Source: Malania oleifera
Lineage: Eukaryota > Streptophyta > Magnoliopsida > Santalales > Ximeniaceae
Length of the DNA stretch: 64,000 bases
Assembly (NCBI RefSeq): GCF_029873635.1
Contig: NC_080422.1
Coordinates: forward strand, 10,199,764 to 10,263,763
Reading direction: 5' to 3'
Made by a program: the position numbers and the translations under genes. This document shows positions 24,291 through 36,898 of the stretch, one piece after another. Positions within the stretch are counted from its first letter, which is position 1. Every line of letters begins with the position of its first letter. The notes under the pieces were generated by a model. That model made no database searches and had not been told where the DNA came from. It was given only the letters and a program-made list of their open reading frames with translations.

Positions 24291-27200
24291 TCAGGCATAA
24301 AGACCAACTGAAGTTGAACACAACTTCAGTTTCTCTGTAGTCACCACCTTAGTTAACATATCTACCAGATTTCTGCTACCTTGAATTTTTTCAAGTGTCA
24401 ATACAATATCCTCTATCAGAGATCTGACGAAGTGAAAATGCAATCCAATATGCTTAGTTCCAGAATGAAATGCTGAGTTCTTTGCTAGATGTATCACACT
24501 CTGACAATCATTGTACAAAACATTCCTCTCCTGCTTTAATCTAAGCTACGTTAACAAACCCTGAAGCCAAATCATCTTTTTAATGGCTCCTATCACTACT
24601 CCATACTCAGCTTCTATAGTGGATAAAACAACAATCTTCTGTACCTGTGACATCCAACTAACAGTTGTTGTGCCAACAGTGAATATATACCCGGTGGTGC
24701 TTCTGCGATGATCAATTTCACCTGTAAAATCAACATCTACAAATCCTTGGATTTTAAAATTGCTTTTGCCGAAACATAGGCACTTATCAATAGTGCCACG
24801 TAGATATCTCAAAATCTACTTTACTGCTTCCCAGTGTGTCTTCCCTAGATTTGACATATACTTACTAACAGCTCCCACTGCTTGGCCAATATCTAGTCTA
24901 GTACCAACCATAACATACATTAGACTTCCAACAGCTGAGGCATATGGTACCTTAGCCATAAAGTCTTTCTCTTCATCTGTCTGGGGAGACTGATCCTTAA
25001 AGAGATTAAAGTGACCTGCCAATGGTGTATTTACAGAATTGGCACTGTCCATGTTAAACTTCTGTAAAACACGACTGATGTACTTTGGCTGAGATAACTG
25101 CGACGTTCCTTGGTTCTTATCTCTAAAGATTCGCATCCCAAGAATCTACTTTGCAGAATCCAAGTCTTTCATATCAAATTCCTCTGACAATTGCTGCTTT
25201 AGTTTTCTAATCTCTTCTATATATGATCTTGTGACTGACATATCATCAACATATAACAATAGAATAATATAGCTAGTTTGATACCTTTTGAAGTAGCAAT
25301 AGTGGTCAACATTGCACTTCTGAAAATTGTTCCTCTGCATACAATTTTCAAATTTCTTGTACCACTGTTTAGAAGCTTGTTTGAGACCATACAAACTCTT
25401 CTTTAATTTGCATACAAGATTCTTTTTACCTTTAACTGAGAAACCTTCTGGCTGTTGCATATAAATTTCTTCATCAAGATCACCGTAAAAAAATGTCGTC
25501 TTCACCTCCAACTGTTCAAGATGTAAACCATCTAAGGCAACAATACTCAAAACAGATCTGATGGTTGTCAGCTTGACAATTGGTGCAAAAATATCAGTGT
25601 AGTCAATTCCTTCCTTCTATTCGAAACCTTAGACTACTAACCAAGCTTTATATCTCTTGGATCCATCATGCTTTTCTTTGATTTTGTACACCTATTTGTT
25701 GTGAGGAGCCTTCTTATCATTGGGCAACTTAGCTAGTTCCCATGTTTTGTTGAAGTTATGAGACTTCATCTCATCTTTCATTGCAAGCTCCCACTTGCTC
25801 GAATCTCCTGCCTGACATGCTTCAACATAGCATTCAGGTTCACCTCCATCTGTAAGAAGTAAATGGTTCCCATACCTCATCTTTGGTACATGTTGCTGAG
25901 AAGATCTCCTAAGCTCTGGTGCTAGAGCAGGAGGTGGTAGTGCAACAATCTGCTCCACATGTTCCTCTGCCTGAGGATTCTCGATGTTCTGCTGACGTGT
26001 CCTTACACCTTCTAAAACATCATCCACATCTACAAAGGTTGTTTCAGACTTTATAGATTCTATCGTGTTTCTATCTTTGTACATCCCCTTTTCATCAAAA
26101 ATCACATCTCTGCTTCTGATCACCCTTTTGTTTTTATCATCTCAAATGCGATATCCATATTCATCTCCACCATAACCGATGAAAGTGCATTTCCAGGATT
26201 TCAGATCCAGCTTATTCTTGATATGATCATTGATACGTACATATACAACACAACCAAAAACTTTCAAATGTGAAATTCTTACCTCTTTATTGCTCTATAT
26301 TTCTTCTGGTAGATTATAGTCCAATGGTATTGATGGACTCTTGCTAATCAAATAAGCTGCTGTGTTGATTGCTTTTGCCCAAAACATCTTTGGCAAGCCT
26401 TACTGCATATGCATGCTTCTGGCTTTTTCTGTCAACGTTTTATTCATCTGCTCGGCTACGCCGTTGTGATGAGGCGTACCTGGCACAGTTCTTTCCATTC
26501 TGATACCATGCTCATAGTAGAATTTCTTGAACTCGGTGTCAACATACTCACCACCGTTATCTGTTCTCAGCTTCTTGATTTTCAAAACCAGATTCGTTTT
26601 CTACCATTGCTTTCCAAATTTTAAAAGCATCAAAAACATCATATTTATATTTTAGGAAGTAAACTCATACCTTCAGTGAATGATCATCAATAAATGTGAC
26701 AAAGTAATGCTTCCCACCTGTGGATGAAATGGTTGTTAGTCCCCATACATCTGAATGGACTAACTCAAGTCTCTCTTTCTTTGGGGTACTGATGTTTGCC
26801 TGGAAACTGACTCTCTTCTACTTCCAAAATATGCAATCCTCACATGTTTCAATCTTCACTGACTGTAAACCACTCAACTTACCCTTTGAGTGCATCACCC
26901 CAAGTCCCTTCTCACTTAGGTGTTTGAGTCGTTGATATCTATAGCAAATGTTGGTATGCATGCATTAGGAGTTACATAAAGAGTACCACTTTTCTTACCT
27001 CGTGCAATTGTCAATGCACCCTTTGAAATCTTCCTTTCATCACCAATGAAAGATGTGTTATATCCTTCATCTACCAGTTGATCGATTGAGATCAAATTCT
27101 TTCTCAGGTCTGGAATATATCTGACATCTCTCAGTTTCCATATTGACCCATTCATATTGATCTTCATTGTCCCCTTGTCGGTAATGTCCCAGGGTTGGTC

Positions 27201-27335
27201 ATTGCCACGATATACTTTACCAAAATTGCCTGATGTATACTCCTCTAGGCAATCTCTACTGCAAGTGGCATGGAATGAAGCTCCAGAGTTTAACACCCAA
27301 GACTCCTTTTTGCTCTCCAAAGAGCAGATCAACAT
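24291..27335 (-). pseudogene. Copia-1 pol remnant (protease, integrase, RT, RNase H)
   Basis: In minus-strand order: the protease motif SGASFHAT (about 27270), a GAG-pre-integrase-like stretch, integrase with LRTDNGGEY and TPHHNGVAEQ (about 26440-26570), and reverse transcriptase with QPEGF, KKSLYGLKQA and LLYVDD (about 25240-25480). RNase H with STIEAEY (about 24610) and KHIGLHFHF (about 24450) comes last. The order PR-INT-RT-RH defines Ty1/copia. The reading frame is broken in several places, so it is a fossil. Confidence 0.92.
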
Positions 27336-27419
27336 ATCATCATTTTTTAAAGCAACATTTGTTTCTATCTTTGCCCTCGTCTCATATTCTTTCTTCAGAT
27401 TTTTACACTGGTTTTTGTA

Positions 27420-28172
27420 ATGACCAATTTTTCCATAGTTCCAGCACTCAATAATTTTTGTACTCTAGGAACCTGTGTCTTGAGAACCTCTAGGAATTGT
27501 GGATTTAGACTGCCTGGGCCTAGATCTGTTGCAGTTGTTTGATCGTCCATGCTTGTTTCCTTTGCCTCGACTTACCATGTTCAAGGCTGAACTCGAAATA
27601 AAACCATGGTTTGACTGCATTCTGATTTCCTCTGTTAAAATCATGTTGACGACCTCATCATATACAAGCTTTGATTTCCCTACGGAACTATTGATTGCAG
27701 TAACAACATCATTCCAACTTTCGGGCAACTAATTGAGAATCAGTAGGACATGTATCTCACTATCAAATGTTATCCCGACTGAGACGAGTTGATCTGACAA
27801 CTCGTTAAAATTATTCAAATGCCTACTAAAACTATCACCTGCTGACATGCTCATAGTAAATAATCTTTTCATAAGATGCACCTTGTTAGAGGTTGACGGC
27901 TGCTCGTACATATTAGAAAGCACATCCATCAGAGACTTGGTGGATGATATATACTTGATATTGAATGCCACGGACTTTGACAACATCATTTTGATGGCTC
28001 CGAGAGCTTTTCAATCAAGCAACTCCCACTCGTCCTCATTCATAGATGCTGGCTTGCCCTTCAATGGTAGGTGCAACTCCTTTCCAAACAAATAATCTTC
28101 AATCTGCATCTTCCAGAAACTGAAATTGTTGTCGTTGAACAATTTGATTTTTGAGCTCTTTTCGTTCGACAT
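27420..28172 (-). pseudogene. Copia-1 gag remnant
   Basis: The likely start codon is at 28172 (minus strand). The frame gives a UBN2-like gag with phrases such as SLMDVLSNMYEQPS, MPESWNDVV and a CWNYGKIGHYKNQC zinc knuckle near 27420-27450. This is the usual Copia gag layout. It is broken and shorter than an intact gag. Confidence 0.85.
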
Positions 28173-28675
28173 CTTAATTCTCTAATCTAGAGATGGAATT
28201 GGCTCAAATTAATAGCACGTTTGGATCCAAAATGGTCTAAAACCTTATAAATTGTTCAAGTCGTTTGAAAAACGGACCCAAAATGACTCCTAAAAGCTCG
28301 GTCAAAGATTAGGTCAAACATGACCAACGCTGACGTGGCAGGTGCTGATGTGGGCATTGACGTGGCACTGTGGCCCACCTGCTGATGTGGTAATGGGGCC
28401 TACCTTCTAACGTGGCAATGCTGACATGGCCTACTGACGTGGCTAGGGCCCACCTGTTGATGTGGCGTTTGACTCAGCGCTGACGTGGCTGGGTCTGGGG
28501 CGGTTGTCCGAGTTGGATATGGATCCGAGTTAGGGACCGTGTCCAGATCTAGAGTGGATCGTCAAGTCGAATCAAAGGTTAGTCAGGTCGGGTTGAGGCA
28601 GTCTAGGTGAGGAAGACGCGTGGCGCACGTGAGCAGCAGGTCACCGGTGAGTGACGAGGCATCCTGCTCCGGCGA

Positions 28676-28866
28676 TGTAACAGCCCAAAAAAACAAAAAA
28701 AAAAAAACTTAGTTGTTAAGCTTTCTGGAGAAAACATAGAGTAAAAGGAAAATAAATAAATAAATAAATAAAATTTTAAAAAATAAATTATTATTATTAT
28801 TAATTAATTAATTATTATTAATTAAATTAAGAAATTTGAGGATTGTGGATATATATATATGTATAT

Positions 28867-28897
<31 letters not shown>

Positions 28898-31343
28898 AGT
28901 ATGTATGTAATTAATATATATAAGTATATGATAAGGTTAAAGTAGGATAAAGGAAAGAAAAAAAAAAAGGAAAAAGGAAACTTAAAAGCTAAGTTTCTGG
29001 AGAAGCTGGAAGAGGAGAAGAAAGAAGAAAGAAAAAACAGATTCACGCGCTGAACAGAAGGAAAGAGAGAGAAAGGAAAAAAAATTAAATATATTCTCCT
29101 ACGCTCTCCACTCCTCTTCTTTCTACGATTTCGCGTCTGATTCTCGCCCAATTGGAAATTTGAAGATACCACGAACTCCATTCTCTGCCACCGACATATC
29201 TATCAAAGTGGATTTGTCATAGGAGCAGCGTGGGCATATCTCTTAGGGTAAGCCAAATTCTTATTCTTATCTCAATTTTTCTTAAATTTTAAGCCAAATG
29301 GGCGATCGGACACCACCACGAGAATCTAGGGATGATTCTCTACAAGTCTAGTGGAACGAATTTCTCGTGGGGTCGTTGTGGAAATAGCTCCAAAACTAGG
29401 ATAAATGGGTTATTTAGAAATTAATATTATTTAATTATTGTAAATTAGGAAAGGTTAAAATAATATTTTATTGGAGTTGATTTGATTGAATCAGGGTTCG
29501 GGTGAGCGCTGCGGGTATAATTTTGGGAGCCCTGTAGGCGTGATTCAGGAAATCAAGTAAGGGGGAATAAAATTATATCAGTATTTTATTAAGGTGAACT
29601 AGATATTTACGAGTGTATGAAATTTATTATTTATCTATATGATTTTTAGAATAGCCTGATTACTAGGAAAATAATGATTTTGGTTTAAGGTTATATTTGG
29701 GGATAATTGCTTATGCTATTAAAACTGTGTGGCATGAGAACAATTTTTTTTCTAATAAATTGAATATGAATTTTTGTGGCATTTGGGTTTGCATGTGGGG
29801 GTATTTGAAATGATTATGACATGATGAATGAATTGTTATGTTTGACTCCTATGTGGAACTGTATTGATCTGTGGGGATACTGTGTGGAAAATGAATTGAT
29901 CTATTGGATTCCTGTGTGGAAATGCATTAATGCGTCTGTGTGAACTAACTGGTGTGGTTATTCGTATGCATCTTAATATAATGTTGGCATGCGAAGGTTG
30001 TTATATTGCCTAAATATAAATCATGATGTGATGTTGGCAGATCGAGGAGCTCATCGTATTGTTATTTATATAGGGTAGGACATTGGCAGGTCGAGGAGCT
30101 TGTTCTACTGATGGACGACGGGTAGGTTATGGGGATTGGATATTGGTGAATAGTGGTGCCTGTGTGGGCCACGTTATATCCTGTGTGGATAATGATGCCT
30201 GTGTGAGCCATGTTCTATACCCTGTGTGGGTAGTGGTGCCTGTGTGGGCCACGTTATATCCTGTGTGGATAATGGCGCCTATGTGGGCCATGTTATGTAT
30301 CCTGTGTAGGTTGTGGTACCTATGTGGGCCACGTGTAGATAAGAAGTACGTAGGTGCCTGTGTGGGCTACGTACTGACATGTACGCAGTTGCTTTATGTG
30401 GGCCATGTACTGAGGATATTGGAAGATGAAGTATAAGATGCATGACTTCTGTGTGGATATGTTGTGCGCATGTGAATTTAATTATAGCATAAAAATAATG
30501 GTATAGCATATTATGAATGCATGTGTGTGCATGCGGCGAGCCAAACATACCACCGGGGGCTTACTAAGAAATGCGAGTGTTTTGCTAGATAGTTTCTTGG
30601 TATCAGTGCAAAGGGATGCTACTTGTATGGGCGAGTAGACATCTCGATCCTCGGAAACCTTTGCTTTTAAAATAATAAAGATGTGTGTACTGGCGGCGAG
30701 GTAATACTTCACCTAAGGGCTTACTGAGTAAGGTGAGTGCTCTGATAGGTAGTTTTTAGTATCAGAGCAGAGGGAAGCTACTTGTATGGGCGGGTAATCT
30801 TCCCTATTCTTGGGGACTTTCACTTGCATAAAAATTATGTACTCGTGCATTTTGGATGTGCGTATGATATCATATGGTAGTGATGTTATCGGTGATACGT
30901 TTTCTCAGTTGTTATTGATGTTATATGAGAAGCAGTTTATTTTGAGATATAATTATTAAAACTCAATTGTCACACACTGTTATAATTTATTCCACCCTTA
31001 CTGAGAAGTGTCTCACCCTAGTGGATTAACAATTTTTCAGGTTCTTTTGGAGATCGGGTTTGAAGGCTTAGGCTGGGACTGTTTTTGTTGGTTTCTTTTT
31101 TGGATATTATGAGATACTGATATATGTATAGATATATTTGTACGAAATTACGTTTTAAATGCTGGTTGTGGATACAGATATTTGGATATTGTAGTATTCG
31201 TTTTTGGGTTGTTATATAGAACTCTAGTATTTATTTGAGGTTATTTATTTATGTTCTGCTGCGTGCATGATAATTATGGTATTAAATGCAGGTGATCGGA
31301 ACATGTGGCACCCGGGCCCCACTTGGCGAGTCGGGGCGTCACA
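28676..31343 (+). mobile_element. Solo LTR B inside Copia-1, fossil
   Basis: A 2.67-kb block runs from TGTAACAGCCC to GGGGCGTCACA in the 5' untranslated part of Copia-1. It is flanked by GGCGA (left) and the near match GGCAA (right). It shares termini and the segment 'ttactgagaagtgtctcaccct' (about 30999-31020) with solo LTRs A and C, here in + orientation. No primer site or coding region adjoins it. It contains AT-rich runs and a minisatellite. It must be younger than Copia-1. Confidence 0.7.
30110..30420 (+). repeat. Minisatellite based on 'gcctgtgtgggccacgttat'
   Basis: About seven degenerate units of roughly 40 bp, alternating 'CCTGTGTGGATAATG' and 'GCCTGTGTGGGCCACG' phrases, lie within solo LTR B. 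The open frame over this stretch (30083-30436) is an expression of the repeat, not a gene. Confidence 0.85.
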
Positions 31344-31535
31344 GGCAAAGCACATGTTGGCGCGTGTACCTTCATCTGAGCTCCTTTCAAGCTCCGGTTT
31401 GCACCGTTGGCTTTGTCTCGGTGAGGTGAACGTGATGATGGCCTTAAAAAATAATTTCGAGCCACTGGACAGAGCTCTGATTTTGGTGAACAATTCCAAT
31501 CTGGTCTTCTGCTCCAACCGAGCTCTGATACCACT

Positions 31536-31898
31536 TGTTAGGACCCTGTGAGCAACCAAAAAAATTTGGAACACAATAAATTTACGTGGTTCGGTCAAGA
31601 TCGACCTAAATCCATGGAACACAACACAATTCACTAAAAATCTCCGGAAAGAAATACAATTCTCTCCTCACACTCTTTCTTCCCCTCCTTTCTTCTCTGT
31701 TTCTTCTCTGTGTATCTTACAACTCTCCACAGTTCCTCTATTTATAGGGCTGATAATTAATTATAACTTATTACAATGAATAAAAAATGGGAGGTTACAT
31801 TCATCAAGATAAATGGAGATAAGGGTTACATTCATCAAGATAAACGGAGATAAATGGCACAGTTTGCACAACTTGCAAACCGTGGCTCCAGCACAACA
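31536..31898 (-). repeat. 5' LTR of Copia-1 with adjacent primer-binding site
   Basis: It runs from TGTTAGGACCC to CCAGCACAACA. The bases just left of it, GCTCTGATACCA, are on the minus strand the classic TGGTATCAGAGC complement of initiator tRNA-Met. It has one internal short duplication of the 'ttacattcatcaagataaa' phrase. Confidence 0.9.
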
Positions 31899-32734
31899 TG
31901 AACCTTCATGTTAAAGTTTCTTTTCTCACCAAGCATTGCCCCCTATCTTTATCGAAAATTATAAAGGGATATATAGAACACATCATGTTTTCTTGCTTGT
32001 GTGCTTAAATGTTTTCATGATTGTGCTTGTATTGTTTGAAATTTTATGTCATTAAATTGTATTATTTATAAATTTTAAAAGGGTGTTGCTCAACTGGTTC
32101 ATTGATCTTATTTGAAATGAATGTGAACTAATTAGATACGTTTTATCCTTAAACCTACTTTTTTTATATATGCCGCGTGTTCTTAAATTTCAATCTTTGT
32201 GGGAACTTACATAATGATTATATTGAAATGGTTTGCGTATAATGCTCGTCTGACCATGTTTGTTATTTCATTTTAAACTCAAATGACCAGTTACAATTTT
32301 TATGTGCTTAATTGTAAAATTTTTCAAACAGTTATAAAATTTTTATGCCCATATATATACTAAAAAGGGGAGAGTTTTTCAAAAAAAAAAAAAGGGGAGG
32401 GGGGGGGGGGGGGAAGTTATCTTTGCTAAGTATGTTTCAAATACTCAAAATTATTTTACTTAACTTAGCCCTTTTTGATGATGCCAAAAGGGGGAGAATT
32501 TTTATGAGCAAAACGTTTATGACCAAACATGAGAGTTTTTTTTTAGGGGTAAAATATCTGAATTTGTGCTTTAGCGCAAAAATTTAAATGCATGATTAAA
32601 TTGTAATGTCTTCTTTATTGAATATGTTTGAGTTGTATTGTTTGTTTTTACATTATGCATATTGTTATGGGGAGCCTTTTCAGGCTGTACCCATTTTATT
32701 CTAGTACGTTTGTCATCATAAAAAAGATGGAGAT

Positions 32735-34822
32735 TGTTGACTTTTTGAGTCTGATCCTTTTTTTTATGCTGACAAAACACATGTTTCTTATGTCTGTATT
32801 TAGTATGTGAACATGTCCATTAATTTATCACACACATAAGGAAAAGGATGATGGAAGCTTGTAGGACTTAAAGTCTATACGATCAAGAGCATTCCATGAA
32901 GTTAGAATAACAAAAAGACGAAGAAGATATTTATTTTTTATTTTAATTGCATTTATTTTTATTATTTTGTATGTAATAATGCATGCATGTGCATGATATG
33001 GTTATTTGCTCAAACAAGACCATAGATTGACCATAAGGAGCCACATAACCGTAAAGTGACCTTAGGGTTCGGTCGACCAATGTCGTATTTTTGGGGTTAA
33101 CTCCCAAAAAAGGCCATAGAATGACTATAAGAATCCCTCAAGCAATTAGGCTAATAACTCACATTTGTAAGGATTTAACTTAGGTCTTTATTTGGATCAA
33201 ATTTAGGTTGTGGACAAATTCAGTCGACTAAACTTTGGCAGTGTAAATTGCCTCGGTTGACTGAACTGGGTGGAAGTCAACTTTTTGACTTCACTTGGTC
33301 GACCGAATCCTTTTGAATGTATCTTCCTCAATCAACCAAACTCACATATGTCAGCCACTCAATAACTCAGTCAACTGAACTTCCAATTCATTTTTGATTA
33401 AGTCGACCGAACCATAAGAATAACAGACTGAAGTTCAAATATAGTCGACCAAACCTTGGAGGGCTCGAAAATCGCCCTAGGTCAATCAAATGAACCTTTA
33501 GTTCAAAAGTGTCTCGATTGACTGAACTTGGCAATTGGGTCAACTGAACTTAAAATATAATCGACCGAAACCTTTCGGGTTGGAATTTTTTAAAGCACTA
33601 AAACGTCATTAATTTTTAATTAAACTTTTCCAAAATACCGAGTGTGTCCTCAACAATCATAATTTTCGTAAAATCTATAAATACCTTCTCATAACTCCAG
33701 ATTAGCAATTTTGATTAATTCCATATTTTTTCTAAACGCTTTGTTAATCAAGGTTCCCCCAAACCAATTTTTATTGATAAAATTATTTCTTTGGGGCATA
33801 TTTTTTTTATCAAATCTCTTTCACTCTCTTCCTGTTTATTTATTTTAAAATTTATTTTGAGAGCATATTTATTTTGGGCATTTATTTTATATTCATTTAC
33901 ATTTACTCTCATTTGTATCTTCATTTATTAAAATCATTTTTAAGATTAGCCTTAAGATTTCTTCCGATTAATTTTCTTGATAAACATTTTTGGAAGAAAT
34001 CTTTTATTGCATGAATATTTTTCTTAAGCTTAAATTTCAAATTCTCCAAACATTTTTATTAGCGAAAATCTTTGTTGGAGAACATAATAATTATTTTGAT
34101 ATTTTCATATGCTTTATTTGTGCATTAATTATTTAGATAAACACCCTTTACTATACTAAGCTTAGCTCATATCAATTATAGTGCATCTATTTGAGTTTTC
34201 AATGTTGTACATCTTTATTTGTTTTTAAAAGCATTTTTTATATGTACAAAAATTGTTTATCGTATCGGTTAGGTTCATCCCATTAATTGAATTGGAGAGT
34301 CTTAGGCCCATAAGTGAGACTGGTTAAGTTCAGCTCGGAAATTGAACTGGGGAGTATCAGCCCCGTAAGTGAGACAAGTTGGGCTCAACCTTATAATTGA
34401 GCTGAGGTTTACCTCGCCCCATAAGGAAAGGTTGTAACGGTTTCTGCTTCACCCGTTTAAGTGAGTAGGTTTTGTGGAATTCTTGGGGGGTATACCCAAG
34501 GCGGGGACGTAGGCTGGTTTGGTCGAACCTCGTTAACAAATATCGTGGGTCGCTATCTCCTTATGTCATTTAATTTATGTCATTTAAATTAAGCATGTGT
34601 ATGCTTGTTCATTTATGGTTATAATTATTTGCATGCACACTTTTATTTAAATGAGATATGCTGCACACGTATGTTCACACTTATAACTTAATCATTTCTC
34701 ATACACGTTATTATATTGAATGAGATATGATATGTGGTGAATCAGCTTAAATGTTTAATTTAATCAAAATGTTTTTGAAAACCCAATTTACCCCCCCTTT
34801 TGGGATCACACCAATTTCAACA
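32735..34822 (+). repeat. Right LTR of the composite
   Basis: It begins TGTTGACTTTTTGAG directly after a purine tract (AAAAAAGATGGAGA), as a 3' LTR should, and ends ACACCAATTTCAACA before the duplicated ATATT. About 2.09 kb. It holds a cluster of GTCGAC-type palindromes at about 33060-33560 and is the inverted relative of 18641-20659. Confidence 0.82.
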
Positions 34823-35427
34823 ATATTGTTAGGAAATCTCTTCATAGCTTGTGAGTCTTTGCAAGATTAAAGGGCTTGGTTTGTGGTTAGTGCAAAAACC
34901 TTTGTGAAACTAATCTCTGTATCTCGTAGACTGCATATCTGAGTAATACTTTTGAAGATAACATTTGGGTATTTAGATTTTTGATACATACTTAGTGAAC
35001 ATTATATTTATTTTGAATCAAAGATCATTTGAACCTTCATCTCTCACATTATTTCAAAATATGTATTATTTAAGAAATTAAATTTTGAATACTTTACAGA
35101 GCATCAACTCGTATCATACTAGAGTGTATTGGTTGAATTGTTGTATATATTTGCTTATCTAAGAAGCATCTCTATTGTACACGTTTGTTACTAAGTGTTG
35201 TATTCCAGACATGGTATGAGGAGGGTATTCCCCGCCCTATGAAGGAGAGATTGTATAGGTTGGGCTCAACCCTGTGAATGTGAGTTGGGGTATTCCTCGC
35301 CTAATAAGGAGAGAAGATTGTAACCGGTGTCGCTTCATCCGTAAGTAAGCATTAGTGGAATCTTTGAGCTAGTTAGCTAGAGGCGGGGACGTAGAACAGT
35401 TGCCGAACCTTGATAACATATCGTGTG

Positions 35428-36867
35428 TGTGACGCCCCGATTTTCATACAATTTTTTTTCAAAAATAAATAAATAAAAATATTCACTCGTCCCCAACCAT
35501 ATCCATCAATCGACCATGTCAACAACCCTATTACCATTTATATGACCCAACCCGCATTGGGAACAGGGTAAAAAGTTATTTCATTAATACAACCTAGCAG
35601 CGAAAGACGATATATACATCACAGTCAGAATATAATACCCAAAGTATCAATATACATATATATAAACATCACCACCCAATACTTAAAAACAACTCAACTC
35701 TAGGGGAATTACACCTCCCCTAGTCCAAAAACTCACCCTGTGTGTCAAGGTCCTAGCTCCCTATGATCACAGAGTCCTATCACCTTGCCTATCCCTGTTC
35801 CCTAAAAAAATTTAGATATATTGGGTGAGACACATCTTAGTAAGAAGAAATAAATTATTTATAGTGTGTGGCCATATAAGTTCATTTATAATACAGTTTA
35901 CTTTTCAAATCAACATTTCATTTGAGAAAAACACACTAATATATTCTCATAATCATATAGATATATAACATAAACTTTTATAAGCTTTAAAATCATTTAT
36001 CAAATTCAATTATTTCCAACACAAATTTACGCGCGAAGTTCCCAATAATATGGAAGATTACTCGCCCATACAGGTAGCTTCTCTCTACCTTAACACATTA
36101 TGCAGTCAGGTATGACCTTATCTAATACCTATCAGGGCACTTACCTTACTCAGTAAGTCCTCAGGCGAAGAGTTTCACTTCACTTCAATTGTTTATACTA
36201 TTAACTCACACGAATCCATTTCTCAATTTATCATTCTCTATTTCTCAATTGCCATTATTTCTTTCATTTCTCAATTTAGACAATTTTATCATTTTTTCAC
36301 TTTCCGTTACTAATTTACTATCTAGCTTATGAGTATCCTTGGTACGTAGTACCAACATCGCGTCTGTAACTCATGGCTACTCCGGGGATCTTTCTTTCAT
36401 GCCATACTTCCCCCAATGGTCAAGGTTGTGCGACCCAAAGGCTGGATTTAACCGCGGTTGACTAACCCCGTTAGATCAAAATATCATATCACATATCAAG
36501 TTTGTAGTACGACTGGCCGGCCTATAGCCCTAATCCGGACTCAGGGACCCCAACAACTCTACAAAATGGCTCAGTCGACTGTCATGCCACACGCTCCAAG
36601 AGTCTATATGGTTGCACTACACCACTAGCAACGATACAGTGCTCAATATCTCAACCATCCATCAGGGTTCACTACCACATACTCGTAATCATTATGCAAT
36701 ATTGGCATTTTATCAATCATATTTCAATTCCATATTACAGTATTCATATTTATCATTTTCACATTTTAGCATTTTCATATCAATAAACATCATTATTCTC
36801 ATATTAGTATATCTCAATTCATCTCAATATAAATGTTCTCATCGTTTTCTGTGCTCATTTTATCATC

Positions 36868-36898
<31 letters not shown>

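Larger units (their letters stand above)
23858..31898 (-). mobile_element. Tork-like Copia retrotransposon (Copia-1), fossil, TSD TGAAC
   Basis: Two LTRs of about 362 bp (23858-24219 and 31536-31898) start TGTTAGGACCC and end AACA, with TGAAC duplicated outside (23853-23857 and 31899-31903). The primer site TGGTATCAGAGC (minus strand) adjoins the right LTR, so this is the 5' side. A purine tract AAGTGGGAGA adjoins the left one. Gag, protease, integrase, reverse transcriptase and RNase H similarity follow in Copia order. The element is broken by several stops and frame changes and by solo LTR B. Its own length without that LTR is about 5.4 kb, normal for Copia. Confidence 0.93.
20660..32734 (+). 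other. 3' internal non-coding region of the composite's LTR element, interrupted
   Basis: Retroelement sequence is confined to 20660-21297, about 23385-23857 and about 31904-32734, separated by a solo LTR and a Copia. It has no gag-pol similarity. It shows features of the region just before a 3' LTR: several GGGGGAG tracts (about 20690, 23586, 32490) and a final polypurine stretch AAAAAAGATGGAGA directly before the right LTR. The coding half of the element is absent. Confidence 0.6.
18641..34822. mobile_element. 16.2-kb fossil composite with inverted LTR termini, TSD ATATT
   Basis: Its left end is an LTR in reverse orientation (18641-20659) and its right end a related LTR in forward orientation (32735-34822). 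The whole is bracketed by ATATT (18636-18640 and 34823-34827). The only internal retroelement sequence in line with the right LTR is a non-coding 3' part, interrupted by a solo LTR and a Copia. Ordinary LTR elements have direct, not inverted, LTRs. The long LTRs and GGGGGAG tracts before the 3' LTR suggest a SIRE/Maximus-like Copia, but the family is not proven. The LTR arms differ at many sites, so the event is not recent. Confidence 0.7.

Noticed and set aside
30083-30436. 117-codon open frame as a protein gene
   Set aside because: It is wholly produced by a GTGTGGGCC-type minisatellite in a solo LTR.
18641-34822. Giant DNA transposon with 2-kb terminal inverted repeats
   Set aside because: Each arm has its own TG...CA limits, and the right arm follows a polypurine tract, so the arms are retroelement LTRs. 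The inverted arrangement is reported as a finding instead.
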